Assembly (NCBI RefSeq): GCF_002729955.1
Contig: NZ_PBYA01000004.1
Coordinates: 115,424-179,423 of the forward strand
Reading direction: 5' to 3'
Length of the DNA stretch: 64,000 bases
DNA from: Salinisphaera sp.
GTDB taxonomy: Bacteria; Pseudomonadota; Gammaproteobacteria; Nevskiales; Salinisphaeraceae
Shown: positions 1 through 10,717 of the stretch, piece by piece
Layout: each line of letters begins with the position of its first letter
Position numbering within the stretch: the stretch's first letter is position 1
The notes under the pieces: generated by a model
Databases searched by the model: none
The model's input: only the letters and a program-made list of their open reading frames with translations
Told to the model about the DNA's origin: nothing
Program-made: the position numbers and the translations under genes

Positions 1-392
1 CCCAGATCCTTCTGCGACAACAGGGTGGTGGCCGGAATCACCACCGCGCCCAGCTTGATTGCGGCCAGCATCGTCTCCCACAGCTCGACCACGTTATCGA
101 GCATCACCAGCAGCGTATCGCCGCGGCCGAGGTCGTGGTCCCGCAGGAAGTTGGCCACCTGATTCGAGCGCTGGCGCATGGCCTCGAAGCTGTAGCGTTG
201 TTCGCTGCCATCGGCATCGACGAGCCACAGAGCGATCTTGTCGTTGCCGCGGGCATAATCGTCGAACCAGTCCAGTGCCCAGTTGAACTCGTCGAGCTGC
301 GGCCACTTGAAGGCCTCGTAGGCCCGGGCATAGTCCTCGCGCAGGTCCAACAGCTGTTGGCGCGCGGCCTTGAATGCGTCTGCCGAATGCAT
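1..392 (-). CDS. AMP-binding acyl-CoA synthetase (N-terminal part, truncated by window edge)
   Basis: Minus-strand reading from ATG at 392: MHSADAFKAARQQLLDLREDYARAYEAFKWPQLDEFNWALDWFDDYARGNDKIALWLV...; open to the window edge; next to valine catabolism genes. Confidence 0.75.
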   Translation of the reverse strand, partial: MHSADAFKAARQQLLDLREDYARAYEAFKWPQLDEFNWALDWFDDYARGNDKIALWLVDADGSEQRYSFEAMRQRSNQVANFLRDHDLGRGDTLLVMLDNVVELWETMLAAIKLGAVVIPATTLLSQKDL

Positions 393-471
393 CGCCCTCT
401 CCTTTTATCGCGTTCGGCGGGTTCGTTTTATGCCCGCCGTCGTTATGGTTTTAATCGTCGCGGCTTCGTAT

Positions 472-1383
472 TCAGCCGTTTGCGTTGTCGCTGGAATAGC
501 CTTGCAACAGATTGAGAATGCTTGAAAAATCGTCGCCCCCGTGGCCGGCCTGGCTATGCACCGAATACAGGTTGCGGGCCATCGAGCCCAGCGGGGTGGC
601 CACGCCTTTCTTCAGACTGGAGTCCATGGCCAGGCCCAGATCCTTCAACATCAGATCCACGCCGAAGCCGGGCTTGTAGCCGTTCGAGGCCGGGGCGTTG
701 TCCATCACGCCGGGATAGGGGTTGTAGACGTTGAGCGCCCAGTTGCCGCCCGAGGCGTTTTTCATGATGTCGGACACCACGCTCGGGTCGAGGCCGTTGG
801 CCACGGCCAGGTTGATGGCTTCCGAAGTGCCGGTCATGAGAATGCCCAGCAGCATGTTGTTGCACATCTTGGCGACCTGGCCTGCCCCGGCGGGCCCGGC
901 ATGGAAATAGGTCTTGCCCATGACGTCGAACAAGGCGCTCGCTTTTTCAACCGCGGCCGCCTCGCCGCCCACCATGAAGGTCAGGCCACCCGCCTTGGCG
1001 CCATTGACGCCGCCGGAGACCGGCGCATCGAGCATGGACAGCCCGCGTTCGCCCGCGGCTGCAGCCACCTGGCGTGCAGTTTCGGCGTCGATGGTCGAAC
1101 AGTCCACCAGCAGCGTTTCCTGGCCGACGACGTCCAACAGCCCACCCTCGCCCTGATAAAGCGCGGCCACATGTTGGCCGGCCGGCAGCATGGAGATGAC
1201 GATATCGGCCTGTTGCGCCGCGGCGGCCGCACTCTCGGCGCGCTCGGCGCCCAGTGCCACGGCATCGGCCATGGCCTGTTCGACCAGGTCGAACACCGTC
1301 AGCGCATAGCCGGCCTTGATGAGGTTGGCGGCCATCGGCGCGCCCATGTTGCCCAGGCCGATGAAAGCGATTTCCTTGGCCAT
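472..1383 (-). CDS. mmsB: 3-hydroxyisobutyrate dehydrogenase
   Basis: MAKEIAFIGLGNMGAPMAANLIKAGY NAD-binding motif; DAPVSGGVNGA; clustered with other valine degradation genes. The longer ORF to 1740 is an upstream extension. Confidence 0.9.
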   Translation of the reverse strand: MAKEIAFIGLGNMGAPMAANLIKAGYALTVFDLVEQAMADAVALGAERAESAAAAAQQADIVISMLPAGQHVAALYQGEGGLLDVVGQETLLVDCSTIDAETARQVAAAAGERGLSMLDAPVSGGVNGAKAGGLTFMVGGEAAAVEKASALFDVMGKTYFHAGPAGAGQVAKMCNNMLLGILMTGTSEAINLAVANGLDPSVVSDIMKNASGGNWALNVYNPYPGVMDNAPASNGYKPGFGVDLMLKDLGLAMDSSLKKGVATPLGSMARNLYSVHSQAGHGGDDFSSILNLLQGYSSDNANG

Positions 1384-1436
1384 TCTCTCCTCCCTGTCGT
1401 AATCGTTTGTCTGTTTTGGGCGCTGGCCGTAGCCGG

Positions 1437-2576
1437 TTAAAGATCGGCCAGCGGGTGCTGCGCGTAATCGTCGGGCAGCGTGAAATGGGCCGCGATCTGT
1501 TCGGACGTAACCGCATCCAGCGTGGTCGGCGTCCACTGCGGGTTCTTGTCCTTGTCGACCAGCAGGGCACGGATGCCCTCGGCGAAATCGGGCCGGCGGG
1601 TACAGGCAATGGCCATCGCCAGTTCGCGCTGAAACACCTGTTCGATCGACAGTTTCGGATCGCGGGCGAGCTGGCGATGTACCACCGTCAGCGACAACGG
1701 CGATGCGCCGGCAATGGCCTTGGCGCCGTGGGCGAACCAATCGTCGGCTTCGGCCTGCTCGGCCAGGCGTTGAGTGAACGCCGCCACGCTGGGCGTATCG
1801 GTCAGCCGCGCGATGGTCTGTTGATTGGCAAAGAGCATGGATTCGCGCCGTGCGTTGTCGCTTTCGGCGACGTCCTCGAATTCGTGCAGGCCACGTGCGA
1901 GTACCGCATCGTCGGCAGCGCGCTCGCCCTGCCAGTCCAGCTGCGTGAGCGCGGCAAACACCGCCTCGCGCTGGCCCGAGTCGATGCGATAGTCACCCAG
2001 GCCCAGCCAGAGCGCATCGCCTGGCTGCATGGGCGTGGTGGTCAGCCCCAGAAACAGGCCGATGCGTTGGGGCATGCGCCCCAGAAACCAGCTCGCACCC
2101 ACATCCGGAAACAGCCCGATGGTGACTTCAGGCATGGCAATCCGGCTGCATTCGGTGACCACGCGATGGCTGGCCCCGGCCATCACACCCAGGCCGCCGC
2201 CCATGACCGTGCCGGTTGCCCAGCACAACACCGGTTTGGGATAGCGATGAATACGATGATCGAGCCGGTATTCGCGGGCGAAAAAAGCTTCGGCATCCGC
2301 ACTGGGCGCGTCGGCGGTCGCAGTCATCGCCTTGTACAACCCGATGACGTCACCACCGGCACAGAAGGCTCTCTCGCCGGCGCCGTAAAGCACGACACAT
2401 ACGATATCGTCGCGCTCGGCCCAGGCGTCGAGTTGCGCCTGAAGGCGGTCGATCATCGTGCGCGACAGCGAGTTCAGCGCCCGGGGTGCATTGAGCTGGG
2501 CAAAGGCCACGCAATAGCCTTTGGCCGTACTACGTTCCTCGAACACCACGCTGCTGTCGTTCGTTGCTTCGCTCAT
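1437..2576 (-). CDS. 3-hydroxyisobutyryl-CoA hydrolase / enoyl-CoA hydratase family
   Basis: LNAPRALNSLSRTMID, GAGERAFCAGGDV, MPEVTIGLFPDVGASWFL crotonase/HIBCH motifs. Confidence 0.88.
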   Translation of the reverse strand: MSEATNDSSVVFEERSTAKGYCVAFAQLNAPRALNSLSRTMIDRLQAQLDAWAERDDIVCVVLYGAGERAFCAGGDVIGLYKAMTATADAPSADAEAFFAREYRLDHRIHRYPKPVLCWATGTVMGGGLGVMAGASHRVVTECSRIAMPEVTIGLFPDVGASWFLGRMPQRIGLFLGLTTTPMQPGDALWLGLGDYRIDSGQREAVFAALTQLDWQGERAADDAVLARGLHEFEDVAESDNARRESMLFANQQTIARLTDTPSVAAFTQRLAEQAEADDWFAHGAKAIAGASPLSLTVVHRQLARDPKLSIEQVFQRELAMAIACTRRPDFAEGIRALLVDKDKNPQWTPTTLDAVTSEQIAAHFTLPDDYAQHPLADL

Positions 2577-3367
2577 CGATTGCGGCTCCTGTCGTGTGTC
2601 CATACGGGCTCGCGTTTGCCCAGAAAGGCGGCGACACCTTCGGCAGCGTCGGCGGTTTCGAACAGCGTGCCAAAAGCCGCCCGCTCGCTGGCCAACGCCT
2701 TGGTCAGCGCCGCGCCCTGACTGGCGTCGATCAGCCGCTTGGTGGCCGCAAGCGCGGTCGGGCTCTGGCGGGCGGCCTGTTGGGCGAGCGCCAGTGCGGC
2801 CGGCAGACTCTCGCCGCCGGCCACCGACTGTTCGACCAGCCCGATACGCTCGGCGGTTTCCACGTCCACGGTTTCGCCGCATAGAATCAGCCGCTTGGCC
2901 CAGCCACGGCCGATCTGGCGCGCCAGCGTGGCCGTGCCGCCGCCACAGGGCAGCAGCCCGACCCGCCCTTCCGGCAAGCCCAAACGGGCATGGCGTTCTG
3001 CGATGCGAATATCGCAGGCCAGCGCGCATTCCAGCCCGGCGCCCAGACACCAGCCATTGATGGCAGCGAGCGTGAGGCCGGAAAAATCGTGTAGCCGGGT
3101 TACCACGGCCGCCAGCAGGCATGTGAGTTCGCGGGCGACAGCCGGGCTGATGCCGTCGTACATGTTGAGATCATCGCCGGCACAGAAGAAACGCTCGCCG
3201 GCGCCGGTGATCACAAGCGTACTGATATCGCGATCGGCTTCGAGCGCGTCCAGCTGTGTGGCCAGTTCACGCAGCGACGTGGCATCCAGCACATGCGCCG
3301 GCGGGCGGTCGAACGTGAGCACGGCCGTGCGGCTGAAACGTTCCATACGGAAGCCGGCGCCGCTCAT
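2573..3367 (-). CDS. enoyl-CoA hydratase/isomerase family protein
   Basis: FSRTAVLTFDRPPAHVLDA, GAGERFFCAGDDL, AINGWCLGAGLECALACDIRIA; overlaps the neighbouring genes by 4 nt on both sides. Confidence 0.88.
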   Translation of the reverse strand: MSGAGFRMERFSRTAVLTFDRPPAHVLDATSLRELATQLDALEADRDISTLVITGAGERFFCAGDDLNMYDGISPAVARELTCLLAAVVTRLHDFSGLTLAAINGWCLGAGLECALACDIRIAERHARLGLPEGRVGLLPCGGGTATLARQIGRGWAKRLILCGETVDVETAERIGLVEQSVAGGESLPAALALAQQAARQSPTALAATKRLIDASQGAALTKALASERAAFGTLFETADAAEGVAAFLGKREPVWTHDRSRNR

Positions 3368-4524
3368 CGCAGTATGTCGCCGTCGTGGTCGGCGAGCACG
3401 CGCCGGGCGATGATCAGGCGCATGATTTCGTTGGTGCCTTCGAGTATCTGGTGCACCCGCACATCGCGTACATGACGCTCCAGCGGATATTCGCGGATAT
3501 AACCGTAGCCGCCGTGAATCTGCAGCGCGGCGTTGCAGATATCGAAACAGCGGTCGGTCGCGAAGCGCTTGGCCATGGCACAGAAGGCGGTGGCTTCGCC
3601 GTGCCCGGCATCGAGTCGGCTGGCGGCAAGCCAGACCATCTGGCGCGACGCGACCAGTTCGGTGGCCATATCGGCCAGCTTGAATTGCAGCGCCTGAAAA
3701 TCCTCCAGCCTGCGCCCGAACTGCTGGCGTTCGCTCATGTAGCGACGGGCGGCATCGAGTGCTGCCTGGGCGGTGCCCAGCGAACAGCAGGCGATATTGA
3801 TACGTCCGCCGTCGAGGCCCTTCATGGCGATGGCAAAGCCCTGGCCCTCTTCGCCCAGCCGGTTCGCGGCGGGCACGCGCACATCCTCGAAGGTGATGGT
3901 GCGTGTGGCCTGGCTGTTCCAGCCCATCTTGGGCTCCTTGCGCCCATAGCTGATGCCCGGCGCATCTGCCGGCACGACAAACGCGCTGATGCCACCCGCG
4001 CCGGCCTGGCCGGTACGCGCCATCACCACCAGCAGATCGGTATCGCCCGCGCCGGAAATGAAGCACTTGCTGCCGTTGAGCACGTAATGCTCGTCGTCGC
4101 GCACGGCCCGGGTCTTGAGCGATGCCGCATCCGAGCCGGCGCCCGGTTCGGTCAGGCAGTAGGAGGCCAGCTTCTGGCCGGCCGTGAGTTCGCCGCACCA
4201 CTGATCGCGTACATCGTCGCCGCCAAACGTGGCGACCATCCAGGTCGCCATGTTGTGGATGCTGATGTAGGCCGCGGTCGACGTACAGCCGCCGGACAGG
4301 GCTTCGAAGATCAGCGCGCTGTCGAGGCGTGTCAGCCCGAGCCCGCCCTGGGCCTCGGGCGTATACAGCCCGCAGAAGCCCAGCTCGCCGGCCTGGGCGA
4401 TCACCTCGCGCGGGAAATAGGCCTCGGCGTCCCACTCGGCGGCCTTGGGCGCGAGTGCTGCACGGGCGAAGTCCTCGGCCGCCTCGCGCAGGGCGATCTG
4501 GGTATCGTTGAGTTCGAAATCCAT
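3364..4524 (-). CDS. acyl-CoA (isobutyryl-CoA-like) dehydrogenase
   Basis: MDFELNDTQIALREAAEDFAR, YCLTEPGAGSDAASLKTRA, QIHGGYGYIREYPLERHVRDVRVHQILEGTNEIMR. Confidence 0.92.
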   Translation of the reverse strand: MDFELNDTQIALREAAEDFARAALAPKAAEWDAEAYFPREVIAQAGELGFCGLYTPEAQGGLGLTRLDSALIFEALSGGCTSTAAYISIHNMATWMVATFGGDDVRDQWCGELTAGQKLASYCLTEPGAGSDAASLKTRAVRDDEHYVLNGSKCFISGAGDTDLLVVMARTGQAGAGGISAFVVPADAPGISYGRKEPKMGWNSQATRTITFEDVRVPAANRLGEEGQGFAIAMKGLDGGRINIACCSLGTAQAALDAARRYMSERQQFGRRLEDFQALQFKLADMATELVASRQMVWLAASRLDAGHGEATAFCAMAKRFATDRCFDICNAALQIHGGYGYIREYPLERHVRDVRVHQILEGTNEIMRLIIARRVLADHDGDILR

Positions 4525-4533
4525 GACTGCCTC

Positions 4534-6060
4534 TTAACGCATGTTGATCGTCATGTTCGGCCCTGAGGGCACATCGTCTTCGGGCCAGCGCGAGAGCACG
4601 GTCTTGGTTTCGGTATAGAAACGCACCGCCTGCTTGCCATAGGCATGCAGATCGCCGAAGAAGGAGTTCTTGGAGCCGGTAAAGGAGAAGAACGGCGCCG
4701 GCACCGGGATCGGCAGATTGATGCCGACCTGACCGACTTCGGTTTCGTGCTGATACTTGCGCGCGGCAGCACCCGACTTGGTGAAGATCGACGTGCCGTT
4801 GCCGTAGGGGTTGGCATTGACCAGTTCGATCGCTTCTTCGAGCGTATCGACATGCATCACGCACAGGGCCGGGCCGAAGATCTCTTCCTGGTAGATCGCC
4901 ATGTCGGTGGTGACGTTGTCGAACAGCGTGGGGCCGACCCAGTTGCCGTCGGGATAGCCTTCAACGGTGCAGTTCGAGCCGTCGAGCAGCACGTCGGCGC
5001 CCTCGGCGGAAGCGCCCTGGATCAGATCGCGTACGCGATCCCGCGATTTCTTGTTGATCAGCGGACCATAGGCCGCGCCCTCGTCGCCCGGCGCACCGGG
5101 GCGGATATCGGCCAGTGCGTTCTTGATGTCATCGACCCAGGCGCGGGTCGATTCGCCTACCAGCACGGCCACGGAAATGGCCATGCAACGCTGGCCCGCC
5201 GCCCCGCAGGACGAACCCACCAGCGACGATACGACCTGATCCTTGTCGGCATCGGGCATGACGATCATGTGATTCTTGGCCCCGGCCATGGCCTGGACAC
5301 GCTTGAGGTTGTCCGTGCCTTTGCGATAGACATGCTCGGCCACCGGCACCGAACCCACGAACGACACCGCCTTGACGTCCGGGTGATCGAGAATGGCGTC
5401 CACCTGCCGCTTGTCGCCGTGGATGAGCTGCAACAGCCCCTTGGGGAAACCGGCTTCGGCGAACAGCTCGGTGAGCATGACCGGGGTGAGCGGGTCCTGC
5501 TCCGAGGGCTTGAGGATGAAGCTGTTGCCGCAGGCCACCGCCAACGGATACATCCACAGCGGGATCATCGCCGGGAAATTGAAGGGCGTGATGCCGGCGC
5601 ATACGCCGATCGGGTGCACATAGCTGTGTGTATCGATATTGCGGGCCACGTTCTCAGCGGTTTCGCCCATCATGTGCGTGGTCATGCCGCAGCCGTGCTC
5701 CACCACTTCGATCCCGCGCCAGACATCGCCCATGGCATCGGCAAAAGTCTTGCCGGTTTCTTCGGCCAGCACTTTGGCGATGTCTTCCTGGCGTTCCTTG
5801 AGCAGCGCCTGATACTTGAACAGATAGCGCACCCGCTCGACGGTGGGCACATCGCGCCAGGCCTTGAACGCGGCCTTGGCGGATTCGACCGCCCGCTGCA
5901 TTTCGTCGTCGGTGGCCACCGGTACCTGGGCGATGACCTCCTGACTGGCCGGGTTGTTCAGCTCAATCCACTCCGAAGTGGCGCTATCGACGAATTCACC
6001 GTCGATGAACAGCGGCACGCGGCCACTCTTGCGTATGTTCTGGATCTGGGACGAGGTCAT
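4534..6060 (-). CDS. mmsA: CoA-acylating methylmalonate-semialdehyde dehydrogenase
   Basis: [70 protein letters not shown]. Confidence 0.93.
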   Translation of the reverse strand: MTSSQIQNIRKSGRVPLFIDGEFVDSATSEWIELNNPASQEVIAQVPVATDDEMQRAVESAKAAFKAWRDVPTVERVRYLFKYQALLKERQEDIAKVLAEETGKTFADAMGDVWRGIEVVEHGCGMTTHMMGETAENVARNIDTHSYVHPIGVCAGITPFNFPAMIPLWMYPLAVACGNSFILKPSEQDPLTPVMLTELFAEAGFPKGLLQLIHGDKRQVDAILDHPDVKAVSFVGSVPVAEHVYRKGTDNLKRVQAMAGAKNHMIVMPDADKDQVVSSLVGSSCGAAGQRCMAISVAVLVGESTRAWVDDIKNALADIRPGAPGDEGAAYGPLINKKSRDRVRDLIQGASAEGADVLLDGSNCTVEGYPDGNWVGPTLFDNVTTDMAIYQEEIFGPALCVMHVDTLEEAIELVNANPYGNGTSIFTKSGAAARKYQHETEVGQVGINLPIPVPAPFFSFTGSKNSFFGDLHAYGKQAVRFYTETKTVLSRWPEDDVPSGPNMTINMR

Positions 6061-6159
6061 GGCATTCACCTTCTGGCTTTCAAATGGTCGGCGCTGTTCG
6101 AGCCGCCGAATCAACGAATGTCTGGCGAACCGGGCACAGGGCTGTGCCGCGGTTGCGGG

Positions 6160-7470
6160 TCAAAAAATCGTGTACAACACCACCGCGATCGCGAGCACGA
6201 TGGACGGCACCAGCACGCTGGCCATGAAGATCGCCGGATAGGCGCGCTGATGCGTTTCGTTACAGATCACGCGGATGGTGGTCACCACATAGCCGTTGTG
6301 CGGCAGGGAATCGAGCCCGCCCGAGGCGAGCGCGGAGATACGGTGCATGGCGCCGTTGTCCAGCCCCATCCCCTGATAGATGGGCGCCAGGATCGGCAGG
6401 GCGATCCCCAGCCCGCCCGAGGCCGAGCCGGTAATGCCGGCGATCACGGTCACCGCCATGGCAAGGCCCGCGTATTCCAGGCCGGGCATGCTCGTGAGCT
6501 GATCGACGATCTGATCGAAGGCCGGCGTCTGCGACACCACCGCGCCGAAGCCCACCACCGCACAGGTGTTGGCAGTGGCTACCAAGGCATTGTCGGCGCC
6601 GCTGCCGAGCGTGCGAATACGCGCCTGCAGGCGCCGGTTCAACAGCACGAACCCAAGCGCCAGGCTGATCAGAATGGCGACCAGCAGCGCCTCCACCGCG
6701 CGAATATCGAATACGAAGGAAAAGACGTTGAACGAGCCCACGAGCACGATCATCGGCGTGAGCGCGGCCAGGATATGGACCGGCCTATCAGCGTCAGTGC
6801 CGGCCTCGGCCGTCGCAGCAGCCGGCGGATCGAAGGTTTCGCCGGCGGCCACCGCACGGCCGATGGTGCGACGTATCACCAAGGAGCCGATTACGAGGAT
6901 CAGCAGCCCGCTGAATACGCCGATCAGTCCGCCGGCGACCGGCGTGGTACCGAAATACTCGGTGGGAATGAGGTTCTGCACCTCCGGCGAGCCGGGCGAG
7001 GTCATGGTGAAGGAGATCGAGCCGAACACCATGGCCACAGGGATGAAGCGATGCGGCAGATCGGCACCGCGAAACAGCTCGTAGGCGATCGGGTAGACGC
7101 TGAAACCCACCACGAACACGCTCACCCCGCCATAGGTCAGGATCGCGGCCGCGCCGACAACGGCCGCCACCGCCCGCTTTTCGCCGAACCATTGCCGTGA
7201 CTTGGCCGCAATCGCCTTCGCCGCGCCGCTGTCGTCCATGAGCTGGCCGAAGATGGCGCCGAGCAGAATGGCCGGAAACCAGGTGGTGAAAAATCCGGTA
7301 AAGCCATCCATGTAGTCGACGAGCATGGCCTCGCGCAGCGGCACCTGGCTGCACAGGGCCACCAGCACCGAACACCCGACCGCGGCCACGATGATGTTCA
7401 CACCGCGCATGGTCAGCGCGACGAGCAGCACCAGGCTCGCCAACAGACCGAAATAGCTGAGCATCAGCAT
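6160..7470 (-). CDS. GntP-family permease
   Basis: 436 aa multi-spanning protein; TTWFPAILLGAIFGQLMDDSGAAKAIA; ALASGGLDSLPHNGYVVTTI. Confidence 0.8.
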   Translation of the reverse strand: MLMLSYFGLLASLVLLVALTMRGVNIIVAAVGCSVLVALCSQVPLREAMLVDYMDGFTGFFTTWFPAILLGAIFGQLMDDSGAAKAIAAKSRQWFGEKRAVAAVVGAAAILTYGGVSVFVVGFSVYPIAYELFRGADLPHRFIPVAMVFGSISFTMTSPGSPEVQNLIPTEYFGTTPVAGGLIGVFSGLLILVIGSLVIRRTIGRAVAAGETFDPPAAATAEAGTDADRPVHILAALTPMIVLVGSFNVFSFVFDIRAVEALLVAILISLALGFVLLNRRLQARIRTLGSGADNALVATANTCAVVGFGAVVSQTPAFDQIVDQLTSMPGLEYAGLAMAVTVIAGITGSASGGLGIALPILAPIYQGMGLDNGAMHRISALASGGLDSLPHNGYVVTTIRVICNETHQRAYPAIFMASVLVPSIVLAIAVVLYTIF

Positions 7471-7587
7471 TTCGTCTCCTCCGTCCTCTTGTTATGTCTC
7501 GACGACGATCGACCGCCGGGCCGTCGTGCCGATTTCTAATTTATTGCCAATCAGATCATGCTGATCTACCGTCTGAAATGGCTTTAA

Positions 7588-8553
7588 TTGACCCGGGCTG
7601 GACAAAATTGCTTCATGCGTGATCTAGCGGATGCCGGTATCGAAACCTCGCGCTGGCCGCTGCCCGACACCGGCCGACGGGTGATCATCCCGCAGAGCCT
7701 GGTCGATGCCATGGCAGGCAACCCGCTCTGTCGCGACTGCCTGCCCCACGGCGTGGGCTACTACCCCACCGCTGCCGGCCATCGCATGGGCCGGCGCAAT
7801 CCGGGCGATCATCTGTTCATCTATTGTCTGGCCGGCTCAGGGATCGCGCGGCGGGAGGGCCGTGAGCAGGCGATCGGCCCGGGCGACGTGCTGCTGCTAC
7901 GAGCCGGCGAACGCCACAGCTACTGTGCGAACCGTAACGACCCCTGGTCGATCTACTGGGCGCACCTGGGCGGCGCCGCGGTGGACTGTCTGTTCGATGA
8001 GATTGCCGAAACGCGGGAGACGTTCGTCGTGCCGGTCGGGCTGCATCCGCGCCTGACCGACGACCTGAATCTGCTGCTGGCGGTGGCAGAACGCTTTCGC
8101 GACCATCACTTCGTGTACGCCGCGAACCTGCTGCAGAGCATTCTGTCGTTCATGGCGCTGGTGCATCGCCAGCACAGCCAGCGCAGCACCGCACTCGATA
8201 TCGATCGCGTCCAGGCCTGGCTGCAGGCGCATCTGCACGACCGTATCGATCTCGACGAACTGGTCGCGGCGACCAGCTCGATATCGCGCTATCACTTCAT
8301 TCGCGAATACAAGCGCCAGACCGGGCAAACGCCCATGCAGGCATTCCAGCGCCTGAAGATCAGCCGGGCCTGCTATCTGCTCGATATCACCGAATGGAGC
8401 GTCACAGACATTGCCTGCGACCTGGGCTATGACGACCCTTATTATTTTTCGCGGCTGTTCAAGAAGGTGACCGGCATGCCGCCACGCGACTATCGGCGCG
8501 AACATCAGGCCCAGGACGCGATTGCCCCGGCCGCCCACCGACAGGCTTTCTAA
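7588..8553 (+). CDS. AraC-family transcriptional regulator with N-terminal cupin domain
   Basis: PGDVLLLRAGERHSY cupin; C-terminal FQRLKISRACYLLDITEWSVTDIACDLGYDDPYYFSRLFKKVTGMPPRDYRR. Start could be 7615. Confidence 0.9.
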   Translation: MTRAGQNCFMRDLADAGIETSRWPLPDTGRRVIIPQSLVDAMAGNPLCRDCLPHGVGYYPTAAGHRMGRRNPGDHLFIYCLAGSGIARREGREQAIGPGDVLLLRAGERHSYCANRNDPWSIYWAHLGGAAVDCLFDEIAETRETFVVPVGLHPRLTDDLNLLLAVAERFRDHHFVYAANLLQSILSFMALVHRQHSQRSTALDIDRVQAWLQAHLHDRIDLDELVAATSSISRYHFIREYKRQTGQTPMQAFQRLKISRACYLLDITEWSVTDIACDLGYDDPYYFSRLFKKVTGMPPRDYRREHQAQDAIAPAAHRQAF

Positions 8554-8563
8554 GCCAAAAAAA

Positions 8564-8592
8564 ACCGGCATGCGCCAAGGGCGCATGCCGGT
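8564..8592. terminator. Perfect 13-bp stem / 3-nt loop hairpin after the AraC gene
   Basis: accggcatgcgcc-aag-ggcgcatgccggt, preceded by an A-run. Confidence 0.75.
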
Positions 8593-8688
8593 ATCTTTAC
8601 CGCACAACAGCTACCATGAAATCAGCCGCCGACCGGGACCGGCGCCGGTTCCGGCTCATGGGCTGTATTTCGATCCTACGCTCGGCGT

Positions 8689-10542
8689 TTGAATCGTTGT
8701 ATTCGCCATTCGCCGCATACGCCGGCTTGCCGACGGCGCAGCGGTCCCAGCCCAGCCGTTGGCGCATGCAAGACGTGCGAACGCACAATGCCGCGGCCCG
8801 TCGGGCTTCGTCGTCGAAGACCCTTGTCGCGCCGGCCGCCGAGCGACTATGAAACACTGGCGCGGGCGGTGCACCGCTGCGCCCGCCACCGCCCCTGGCT
8901 CTCGACCCTGGAGCTGAACGCTTTGCCCGTTTTTCGTTTCGCCCCCGTAGCCGGCGCAGTCATCGCGCCGGCCCTGCTGTATGCACTGGCGGCTGTACCG
9001 CGCCTGCCCGGTGGCGACTGGCGTTGGGCCACGATCGAACCCGCCCTGCTGCTCGGCGCGCTGTTGATGCTGCCGCGCGCACCGGCAAAAGCGCTGCGCG
9101 GGCTGTTCGTGGTCATCGTTGCCGGTGTGCTGGCGTTGACCCTGGCCGACTGGGCCACCGGCCTGGCGTTCGGCCGGCCGTTCAACCTCGGCCGCGATAG
9201 CCAGCTGCCGGGGTTCGGCTGGAACGTGTTCGCCCATGCCGTTGGACCGGTACCGGCCGCCGCGGCGCTGATCGCTTTCGCGGCTGTTCTGCTGTTGTTA
9301 CTCACGCTTTTGTTTCTGGCCCTGGGCAGCTGGGCGCAGGCAAGTGGGCGTGATCGGCGCGTGCTGGCGGCGGTGCTCGGCGTGTTCATCGCGGCCACGC
9401 TCGTCGCGGCCTGGCTGGGTCCGCACAAGCCGACGCCGGTCTACGACCGCCTGGCAATGCACGTCGACCAGTTCCAGAACCGCCATGCCGAGACCGCACG
9501 ATTCGAAGCCGGTCTGCGTGCGACACCCCCGCGGGCCGAAACGCCCCTGGCCGGTCTGGCGGGCAAGGACGTGTTGTTCGTATTCGTGGAATCCTATGGA
9601 CGCACCCTGTTCGAGCGCGCGCTTTATGCCGACACGGTCAGCGCACGGCTGAGCGATTTCGAACGACGTATCGGCGAGGCCGGCTTTGCGGCCCGCAGCG
9701 GCTGGCTTACGTCACCGACCGTCGGCGGCCAGAGCTGGCTGGCCCATGGCACGCTGCTGTCCGGGCTCTGGATCGACAGCCAGCCGCGCTACGAGGCGTT
9801 GATCGCCAGCGATCGCGTATCGCTCAATCGCCGTTTTCGCCAGGTCGGCTGGCGTACGGCAGCGGTCATGCCGGCGATCACCCGGGCCTGGCCGGAGGCC
9901 GCCTGGTTCGGCTACGACCGGGTCTATGCCAGCGACGATCTGGGCTATGAAGGCGAGCCCTTCAACTGGGTGACCATGCCCGATCAGTACACGCTGGCCG
10001 CCCTGCAGCGCGCCGAACTCGACCGCGCCAGTGGCCAGCCGGTCATGATCGAAGCCGCGCTGATTTCCAGCCATGCGCCCTGGGTGCCCATTCCGCCGCT
10101 GCTGGACTGGGCCACGGTCGGCGACGGAACCGTGTTCGACGAGTATGCCCGCGCGGGCGATCCGCCGGTGGAGGTCTGGAAAGATCCCGATCGGGTCCGC
10201 GCCCAGTATCTCGAGGCCATCGACTATTCGCTGGCCACCCTGGCCTCGTTCGTCGCCGAACGCGCACACGACGATCTGGTACTGGTCATCCTCGGCGACC
10301 ACCAGCCGGCCCCCATCATCACTGGCAGCGAGGCCTCGCGGGACGTGCCGATCCATATCCTCTCAACCGATCCGGCCGTGCTCGGCGCCATCGACAGCTG
10401 GCAGTGGCAGACCGGCATGACACCCGGCGCGGCAACACCCGTCTGGCGGATGGACGCCTTCTACGAACGCTTCCTGCGCGCGTTCTCGGGCGATGTCGAA
10501 CCGTTACCATCCTCCGCCGCCCCGCCCCTGCGGGCCGAATAA
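8689..10542 (+). CDS. LTA synthase-like sulfatase / alkaline phosphatase superfamily membrane protein
   Basis: N-terminal hydrophobic segments then KDVLFVFVESYGRTLFERAL, TVGGQSWLAHGTLLSGL, LVILGDHQPAPIITG; likely start 8788. Confidence 0.8.
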   Translation: MNRCIRHSPHTPACRRRSGPSPAVGACKTCERTMPRPVGLRRRRPLSRRPPSDYETLARAVHRCARHRPWLSTLELNALPVFRFAPVAGAVIAPALLYALAAVPRLPGGDWRWATIEPALLLGALLMLPRAPAKALRGLFVVIVAGVLALTLADWATGLAFGRPFNLGRDSQLPGFGWNVFAHAVGPVPAAAALIAFAAVLLLLLTLLFLALGSWAQASGRDRRVLAAVLGVFIAATLVAAWLGPHKPTPVYDRLAMHVDQFQNRHAETARFEAGLRATPPRAETPLAGLAGKDVLFVFVESYGRTLFERALYADTVSARLSDFERRIGEAGFAARSGWLTSPTVGGQSWLAHGTLLSGLWIDSQPRYEALIASDRVSLNRRFRQVGWRTAAVMPAITRAWPEAAWFGYDRVYASDDLGYEGEPFNWVTMPDQYTLAALQRAELDRASGQPVMIEAALISSHAPWVPIPPLLDWATVGDGTVFDEYARAGDPPVEVWKDPDRVRAQYLEAIDYSLATLASFVAERAHDDLVLVILGDHQPAPIITGSEASRDVPIHILSTDPAVLGAIDSWQWQTGMTPGAATPVWRMDAFYERFLRAFSGDVEPLPSSAAPPLRAE

Positions 10543-10675
10543 AGGGGCGCGTTTCCACGGGGCCAAGCGCTGCGGACTGGCTGTGCTGGCGCGCGTGGCG
10601 TAAACCGGGAGGCCTTCGCCCGGCCGCACGGGAAAACCGTTCCGAGTTCTCGAAACGCTTGCATCAAGCAGCCGC

Positions 10676-10699
10676 TGAATCTATCATTACATCGATTCA
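10676..10699. promoter_or_regulatory. Inverted repeat upstream of arsR-like gene (possible auto-operator)
   Basis: TGAATC-(12)-GATTCA about 20 bp before the ArsR start. Confidence 0.4.
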
Positions 10700-10717
10700 T
10701 GGAACGAAAGAATACAG

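Noticed and set aside
2573-4864. 763-aa continuous minus-strand ORF spanning several genes
   Set aside because: Its N-terminal ~500 aa are an out-of-frame read through mmsA/ACAD; only the C-terminal MSGAGFRMERF... part is a real enoyl-CoA hydratase
4645-7200. 851-aa plus-strand ORF antisense to mmsA and GntP
   Set aside because: Shadow ORF of GC-rich coding DNA: composition H/R/G-rich, no domain motifs, both opposite-strand genes have clear family signatures
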